Below the pieces are notes generated by a model that was given only the letters and a program-made list of their open reading frames with translations, was not told the origin of the DNA and searched no databases. Position numbers and translations under genes: made by a program. DNA of 64,000 bases from Bacteroides nordii WAL 11050 = JCM 12987. Its GTDB lineage: Bacteria > Bacteroidota > Bacteroidia > Bacteroidales > Bacteroidaceae. Numbering within the stretch: the stretch's first letter is position 1; each line of letters opens with the position of its first letter. Below, in pieces: positions 59,021 through 64,000 of this stretch. The stretch covers positions 41,117 through 105,116 of the forward strand of contig BAJA01000016.1 of assembly GCA_000613465.1 (NCBI GenBank). Direction: 5' to 3'.

Positions 59021-59440
59021 ATGAACACAGAAAGAAAACGAGGGGGACGAATCCCCAAACTGAATCCGAAGTCGCACCATGTGATGCTTCGGTTCGATGA
59101 TGACGAGTGGATGAAATTCCTCGTCATGTATGAGCAGACTGACGTGAAGGCGAAGGCTGTTTTTGCCAAGGCACGCATCTTCGGCGAACCGTTCAAGGTG
59201 TTGCGTGAAGACAAGACTTTGGTGGAATACTACACCAAGCTTTCTTCTTTTCACTCGCAGTACCGAATGATTGGCAACAACTACAACCAGGTTGTCAAGG
59301 AACTCCGTTGTCATTTCTCCGAGAAAAAGGCAATGGCTTTACTCTATAAGTTGGAGAACTGCACCAGGGAACTGGTCTCTCTTACCCGTGAGATAGTTGA
59401 ACTAAACCGTAAGTTTGAGGAAAGATGGTCGCAAAGATAA
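59021..59440 (+). CDS. MobA-like mobilisation accessory protein
   Basis: Start at 59021 gives MNTERKRGGRIPKLNPKSHHVML, a basic ribbon-helix-helix-like start typical of MobA-type DNA-binding proteins on Bacteroides elements. It is about 139 residues and overlaps the relaxase start. These proteins bind the transfer origin and recruit the relaxase. Frames further upstream (58760) cover hairpin DNA and are less likely coding. Confidence 0.7.
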   Translation: MNTERKRGGRIPKLNPKSHHVMLRFDDDEWMKFLVMYEQTDVKAKAVFAKARIFGEPFKVLREDKTLVEYYTKLSSFHSQYRMIGNNYNQVVKELRCHFSEKKAMALLYKLENCTRELVSLTREIVELNRKFEERWSQR

Positions 59441-60416
59441 GTTTCGGAAGTTCATTGTATGGGGCTCTGGCATACAATGGTGAGAAGATTAACAAGGAAG
59501 AAGGAAAGCTCTTGGCTACGAACAATATCTTCGATGATTGTTCGGGAAAGACGAGCATCGCCAATGCCTTGCGTGATTTCCAGCGAAACCTTTCTCCGCA
59601 TATCAGAACAGAGAAGCCTGTCGTGCATATCTCCCTGAATCCGCATCCTGATGATGTGCTGACGGATATGGAGATGGAGAATATTGCCCGTGAATACTTG
59701 GAGCGCATGGGATATGGCAACCAGCCATACATGGTTTACAAGCATGAGGACATCGACCGTCATCACATGCACATCGTGACCATCCGAGTGGATGAAAACG
59801 GCAAGTGTTTGGATAGCCGATACAACTACCATAGGAGCAAGGCTATCACCCGTGACTTGGAGGAGAAGTACAATCTCCACAAGGCAGACCGCAAGCAACG
59901 CCAGGCAGACAATCCACTCCGCAAGGTGGATATAAGCCAAGGCAATGTGAAAAAGCAGGTTGCCAACACCGTAAAATCTCTCTGCGCTACCTACAGGTTC
60001 CAGTCCTTGGGCGAGTACCGTGCACTTCTTTCCTTATATAATATATCCTTGGAGGAGGTCAGAGGCGAAGTTGGCGGTCGAGAGTATCATGGTTTTGTCT
60101 ATTCTGCCACGGACGGACAGGGCAACAAGGTATGTTTGTCGGCTCTGTTTCCGACAACTTCACCGAGCGCATAGAGCAGAAGATATTTCATGCCGAGATA
60201 GTAGTTGATACCGAAAAGGTGAAACGGGAGGAAAGTCGTTATCAGAAACTCCCCATCATCAACGATTTCTTGGATGCGGGTGGCAACGACTGCATGAAAC
60301 AAGCCATTCAGGACAACTACAACCGAATCAAGGAGGACGCCAAGCAGATTGTCAAGGATGAGCTGGGGCGTATCGCCAACGATGAGAACTTGAAGCACTT
60401 GATACAGAAGGCATAA
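59425..60416 (+). pseudogene. MobB-type relaxase/mobilisation nuclease (frameshifted)
   Basis: Relaxase with the three-His motif HEDIDRHHMHIVTIRVD, which binds the metal used to nick the transfer origin. FGSSLYGALAYNGEKIN forms the usual start, holding the candidate nicking Tyr. One base is lost between about 60125 and 60150, cutting the frame at 60174; the following frame continues the helical C-terminus (NFTERIEQKIFHAEIVVDTE ... to 60416). Repaired length is about 330 residues, near normal. Overlaps mobA by 16 bases. Confidence 0.75.
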
Positions 60417-60527
60417 ATGCGCTTTTCACAGTTGAATATAAATAGGTCTGTCCTATTGCTTTTTTCCGCAAGTGCCAAGAATAACAGTTAAAAATGATTA
60501 TAATATAGTTAATAATCAATTATCAAT

Positions 60528-60558
60528 TTTGATAATCAAAATATTTATCGTAATTTTG
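60528..60558 (+). promoter_or_regulatory. Promoter and operator of the toxin-antitoxin operon
   Basis: TTTG (60528-60531) and TAATTTTG (60551-60558), 19 bases apart, match the Bacteroides -33/-7 promoter exactly. The -33 box lies in the palindrome ATTTTGATAATCAAAAT, a natural binding site for autoregulation by the antitoxin. Confidence 0.7.
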
Positions 60559-60591
60559 CACACAAATAAAAATAACATGGCTGAATAATAT

Positions 60592-60912
60592 ATGAACATA
60601 ACAAGTGAAGACGAGGCTTTGTTGGAACTGTTCGAAAATGGAAAGACATCTGACAAGAAGTATAAAAGACTTCCTATAGCCGCAATCAAGGGTTATGTTA
60701 AGGCTGTCAACAAAATGAGAGCTGCAACAAGAATTGAAGACATTATGCGTGATCATGGCTTGCGCTACGAAAGATTGCACGGAGACAGAAAAGATCAAGA
60801 ATCCGTAAGATGCAATGATGTCTGGCGATTGATTTTCCAAAGCTCTCCTGCCGATGGCAGTATTATCATTACCGAAATAGAATTAATTGAAATATCACAT
60901 CATTATGACTAA
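60592..60912 (+). CDS. higB: HigB/RelE-type toxin
   Basis: 106 residues. KRLPIAAIKGYVKAVNKMRAATRIEDIM, RYERLHGDRKDQESVRCNDVWRLIFQ and EIELIEIS form the RelE/HigB fold with its basic surface. Members cut mRNA on the ribosome. It starts the operon and overlaps the antitoxin by 8 bases, the toxin-first order typical of HigBA. Confidence 0.8.
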   Translation: MNITSEDEALLELFENGKTSDKKYKRLPIAAIKGYVKAVNKMRAATRIEDIMRDHGLRYERLHGDRKDQESVRCNDVWRLIFQSSPADGSIIITEIELIEISHHYD

Positions 60913-62020
60913 GTTTAGTTTCAATCAGGCAGTCCCATTTGAGGCAACTCATGTGGGCGAGGTGATTAAGGACGAATTGTCTGCTCGTAATATGAAGCAG
61001 AGCGAATTGTCCGAACTCACTGGCATACAGAAATCCATTCTGAATGATGTCATAAAAGGTAAACGTTCTCTGACACCTGAAATGGCATTGTTGTTGGAAA
61101 ACGCTCTCGGCATTTCTGCGACATATCTCATGAACATCCAGACGCAATACGAATTGGATTGCGCCAAACAGAGCGAAAGGGTTGTGTTGCAGACTAAAAT
61201 GCTTGAGATTTGGAATGTACTCAAAGACCAAGTATCAATACCCTTTTTCAGAAAAGCCGGTATCGTTAGAGGAAATATCATCGAGGATGTAAAACGCATC
61301 TTCGAGGTCTTTTCCGTGGATAACTTGGATGATTTCTTTGGTTTGAAGGCAGAAGAGATGGAACTTTCTTATTACCGCAAGTCAGAAAAGGTGAAAACCA
61401 ATCCCGTGGACATTCTGTCTTGGAAATATTATTGCTATCATCTCTCTAAAAATGATGATTCAACTTTATGCACATTTGACAAGGGGGCAGATACAGAGAT
61501 GCTGGCAAGAGAGCTGAACAATGTGTTTAAAGAAAACAAGAATACGGTGAACAAAACCCAAGAGGTTCTTAACAAGTATGGTATTCGTTTTCTTGTAGTC
61601 AATAAGGTTGGGCAAGTTCCTGTTGATGGAATGTCCTTTTGGATAGGAGATACACCAACGATTGTCATCACTGAGAGAATAGCTTCCATTGACAATTTTG
61701 CTTTCACCATTTTACATGAGGTCGGTCATGTATTCAAGCACCTTACCCAAAATGGTAAGGCAATGATTAATCTCATGGAGGACAAGAAGAACATCGAGGA
61801 GTCTGAGGCTGACGAGTTTGCTTTAAATGCGACCCTACCAAATGCGGACTGGAAAAAGTTCATGGCAAGGACTCGTGATGTTGTACCTTATAAAATAGCA
61901 CCATATATTCAGACAGAAGCAGACAAACACAATGTCAATCCACAACTTCTGTTCGGACGCTATAAGCATGATATAGGTATATACAAGATAAAGAATTTCT
62001 TTGAAACGAAAATTCTATAA
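60905..62020 (+). CDS. higA: HigA-type antitoxin fused to an ImmA/IrrE-like zinc peptidase
   Basis: About 371 residues from ATG 60905. The N-terminal XRE-type HTH (HVGEVIKDELSARNMKQSELSELTGIQKS) is the HigA DNA-binding domain. The C-terminus has HEVGH in ILHEVGHVFKH and a later Glu in EESEADEFA, the zinc-peptidase motif of ImmA/IrrE proteins that cut repressors. Ordinary HigA proteins are about 100 residues, so this is a long fused form. It may degrade itself or another regulator on a signal, linking toxin release to stress. Confidence 0.8.
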   Translation: MTKFSFNQAVPFEATHVGEVIKDELSARNMKQSELSELTGIQKSILNDVIKGKRSLTPEMALLLENALGISATYLMNIQTQYELDCAKQSERVVLQTKMLEIWNVLKDQVSIPFFRKAGIVRGNIIEDVKRIFEVFSVDNLDDFFGLKAEEMELSYYRKSEKVKTNPVDILSWKYYCYHLSKNDDSTLCTFDKGADTEMLARELNNVFKENKNTVNKTQEVLNKYGIRFLVVNKVGQVPVDGMSFWIGDTPTIVITERIASIDNFAFTILHEVGHVFKHLTQNGKAMINLMEDKKNIEESEADEFALNATLPNADWKKFMARTRDVVPYKIAPYIQTEADKHNVNPQLLFGRYKHDIGIYKIKNFFETKIL

Positions 62021-62027
62021 TGATTCA

Positions 62028-62070
62028 CAAAGCACCATTGGTTACACATTTCATAGCCAATGGTGCTTTG
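62028..62070. terminator. Bidirectional terminator between higA and the rteC-like fragment
   Basis: CAAAGCACCATTGG (62028-62041) pairs perfectly with 62057-62070 over 14 bp with a 15-base loop. It serves the convergent genes on both sides. Confidence 0.8.
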
Positions 62071-62075
62071 CATTT

Positions 62076-62489
62076 TCATCTCCTCATTCTCTCCAATTCA
62101 TCATCCCTCCGCATTTTCTCATTCAACTTCTCCTGCATCTTGTCCAGAAAATAGGTGCGACTATAGTTCTTGCGTCTTCTGATGTCGGTGTAGAAACGAT
62201 AGCAGTCCTTGGCTTTGATACCAAAGAACTGGTACATGGCTTGCGCCAAGTCCTTGAATTTCACATCGCCATCATTCACGCTTCCCATGACGCAGATGCC
62301 ATATACCATTTCTACAAGGTCAACGGCATTGCCAGTCCATTTCACAAATGGCTTTGATTCTGGTGATACTGGCGGGGAGGCTTCTGAAGTGGATGTGGTC
62401 ACATGAAGATGATATGTTGCTGCCACATGCTCTTGCATCCTGCGGACAAATGCAATAGCTTTGCGCACATACAAGCCTACGGTTCCCAA
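62076..62489 (-). pseudogene. RteC-like protein, C-terminal fragment
   Basis: The C-terminal half (FVKWTGNAVDLVEMVYGICVMGSV ... YRFYTDIRRRKNYSRTYFLDKMQEKLNEKM) matches the pattern of RteC, the activator of excision in CTnDOT-type elements. The DNA-binding start is missing and the frame begins at the rteB fragment junction. Probably inactive. Confidence 0.6.
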
Positions 62490-62845
62490 ACATCAGCCAC
62501 TTTATCTTTTGTAGCTCCCAATGGTCGGTAGCTCTTGGATTGCAACACACGCAGCAGCATTGCCTGTACGTCTTTCGGCAGGTTGCCTATCTCATCCAAG
62601 AACAGCTTACCTCCAGCAGCCAATTCAAAGTAACCTTTTCTTGCTGCCTCCGCACTTGTGAATGCCCCTTTCTCATGTCCGAAGAGAGCAGAAACGGCAA
62701 GTTCCGCAGAAAGCGTACCGCAATCTACTACCTCAAAAGGCTTGTCGGCTCTTTTGCTTTGCAGATGTATCTTTTCCGCTATATGTTCTTTGCCTGTTCC
62801 GTTGTCTCCCAATATCATAACAGCCATGTCGCTTTTGGCAAACAA
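62477..62845 (-). pseudogene. RteB-like sigma-54 activator, AAA+ fragment
   Basis: Walker A (GDNGTGKE), GHEKGAFTSA (the sigma-54 contact loop) and Walker B (LFLDEIG) are intact, but receiver and DNA-binding domains are missing. The frame ends ADVWEP where ADVR is expected, at the junction with the rteC fragment. This marks a deletion between rteB and rteC. Confidence 0.65.
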
Positions 62846-63098
62846 ATTTTTCCGATTTTGTTATTCATAAATCAACTCCAAAAGAAAATTATAAGTAGGC
62901 ACATCTGTTTTCATTTTAACAGAATATAGTGATATGCAAGATAAAGAGGGAAAGAGTCACTGTAAATCATGCAAAAAACAACGGAATTTCTAATTAGACA
63001 AATTATTTTCCGCTTTTTATAATGATTTTCGGATTTAACAAACGATATTTGGAGAAGAATGTGTATCTTTACAACCGAAAACAATAATAATATACGCA
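62846..63098. other. AT-rich spacer before the XRE regulator
   Basis: No gene. TATCTTTA at 63064-63071 resembles a -7 box with one mismatch, 28 bases before the next start. Confidence 0.35.
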
Positions 63099-63326
63099 AT
63101 GGCTGAGAAAAATCTTAATCGTATAAAAGTTATGCTTGCAGAAAAGGGGAAAACGAACAAATGGCTTGCAGAGAAACTTGGCAGAGACCAAGCAACCATT
63201 TCCAAATGGTGTACCAATGCTTGTCAACCACCTTTAGAAGCATTAATACAGATAGCTCAATGTCTGGAAGTTGATATAAAAGAACTCATTAGGGTTCCTG
63301 AACATAATCCTTATAAAGAATTGTAA
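63099..63326 (+). CDS. Small XRE-family (Cro/CI-like) regulator
   Basis: 75 residues with a complete HTH: RIKVMLAEKGKTNKWLAEKLGRDQATISKWC, followed by the usual helices. Such one-domain proteins often regulate restriction-modification or mobile functions. Its stop overlaps the next ATG (TAATG), indicating coupling. Confidence 0.75.
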   Translation: MAEKNLNRIKVMLAEKGKTNKWLAEKLGRDQATISKWCTNACQPPLEALIQIAQCLEVDIKELIRVPEHNPYKEL

Positions 63327-63511
63327 TGAAAAAAAATACTTCATTCACATTATTTGATTTTAATAAGAAACGTGCAGATAAGGTATAAATATTTGGCAAA
63401 GAGTCGCTTGATAAAAATGGTAACCTTATACCATTTATCGAGCAAGTTTGCATTGGTGACTCATTATTTACAATTGAAAGACTCAAAAGTAAATATACCA
63501 TATGCAAATAA
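63326..63511 (+). pseudogene. Possible broken small gene coupled to the XRE regulator
   Basis: An ATG overlaps the XRE stop and opens MKKNTSFTLFDFNKKRADKV, then a TAA near 63387. The same frame continues with FGKESLDKNGNLIPFIEQVC to about 63511. This looks like a gene interrupted by a stop, but I do not recognise it. The segment 63512-63757 shows nothing else. Confidence 0.3.
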
Positions 63512-63757
63512 AGCGCAAGATATACTGAATTTATGGTATGAATCGTTCATGGAGAGAAGGAGCAACGACCTAATGATTTCTTCCCAAAATTAATGTAATT
63601 TGTGACTTAGAGCACGTTGATGCAAGATCTTAGGTGAGTCGGTCTTGACATTTTAACTCAAGCAGCGAGCACTCGGAGATATTTCTGTTTTTTATCCCAA
63701 CTGGCTTATAATTCGGAAATTTATCAAAATTTGTATCAAAACTAAATAAGCATAACA

Positions 63758-64000
63758 ATGGAACCATCTATATACAGTTTTTCACTTTGTACCGCACTGC
63801 CGTTAATGTTATTCTTCGGCTTTTATTTTTTGTTTGCAAAGACTCCTGAAAAGAAAATTTTCACGAATTATCTCCGCTCCCGACAGATTATGGGTATAGC
63901 TATGTTGCTGCTTTCTGCAAACTATTCGGTACATTTCTTCTTTGGTATCCGATTCAAAAATGCGGATTCTGCCATATTGATGAACATGTCCACATACTTT
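63758..64000 (+). CDS. Membrane protein, N-terminal part (runs off the window)
   Basis: 81 residues visible: two hydrophobic helices (LPLMLFFGFYFLFA and MGIAMLLLSANYSVHFFFG). This resembles the membrane sensor domain of Bacteroides AraC-type regulators, but the HTH would lie outside the window, so this is tentative. Confidence 0.5.
   Translation, partial: MEPSIYSFSLCTALPLMLFFGFYFLFAKTPEKKIFTNYLRSRQIMGIAMLLLSANYSVHFFFGIRFKNADSAILMNMSTYF

Larger units (their letters stand above)
55660..63326. mobile_element. Decayed mobilisable / integrative element region
   Basis: Contains two excisionase-like DNA-binding proteins, a truncated tyrosine integrase, MobA/MobB-like mobilisation proteins, a toxin-antitoxin pair, and rteC- and rteB-like fragments typical of CTnDOT-type regulation. 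Several genes are broken or truncated. Long hairpin-rich spacers lie on both sides of the integrase. The ends are not defined: I found no terminal direct repeats, so the limits are those of the outermost recognised genes. Confidence 0.65.

Overview
The window looks like chromosomal DNA of a gut Bacteroides or a close relative. The evidence is a SusC/SusD pair, a hybrid two-component system (HTCS) sensor-regulator, many secreted glycan-degrading enzymes, TAnnTTTG-type promoters, and remnants of Bacteroides mobile DNA (MobA/MobB-type mobilisation proteins, a degenerate tyrosine integrase, rteB- and rteC-like fragments).

Layout. Positions 2-23489 (+ strand) hold the end of a GH36-like enzyme, a six-hairpin glycosidase, the HTCS, and an operon with a two-domain esterase, a small lipoprotein, a macroglobulin/TonB-plug protein and three discoidin-domain proteins with T9SS-like C-terminal tails. 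An AT-rich island of four small exported proteins follows, then a GH2 beta-galactosidase-like enzyme and an alpha/beta hydrolase. Positions 24803-32075 (- strand) hold SusC, SusD and two lipoproteins (DUF4959-like and DUF4998-like). Positions 32560-55012 (+ strand) are a tightly packed run, probably one or two long transcripts. It starts with an unusual metabolic block: a propeller/dihaem cytochrome, a chorismatase/RidA-like protein, an exported cupin, a VOC protein, DhaK, DhaL, an LsrF-like aldolase, a PQQ-like propeller, a giant cytochrome/FGE-like fusion and a stand-alone DAHP synthase. It ends with GH88, GH2, a pectate-lyase-like beta-helix, a GH36-like enzyme and GH89. Positions 55660-63500 are a decayed mobilisable element with a HigBA-type toxin-antitoxin pair. 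The window ends inside a membrane protein gene.

How the parts fit together (inference). The HTCS would sense a glycan fragment and activate the SusCD operon and the esterase operon; a related sequence motif lies upstream of the HTCS gene, the esterase operon and susC. The surface and periplasmic enzymes point to an acidic, acylated glycan containing galactose and alpha-HexNAc. The central block may handle an uncommon sugar or polyol through periplasmic redox proteins and cytoplasmic kinase/aldolase steps. This block is the best candidate for an undescribed system.

Sequence quality caution. About ten otherwise well-conserved genes are broken by a single missing base, several in homopolymer runs, and one by an in-frame TAG. 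The shared direction suggests residual sequencing deletions rather than real decay. These genes are given as whole loci with the break positions stated.
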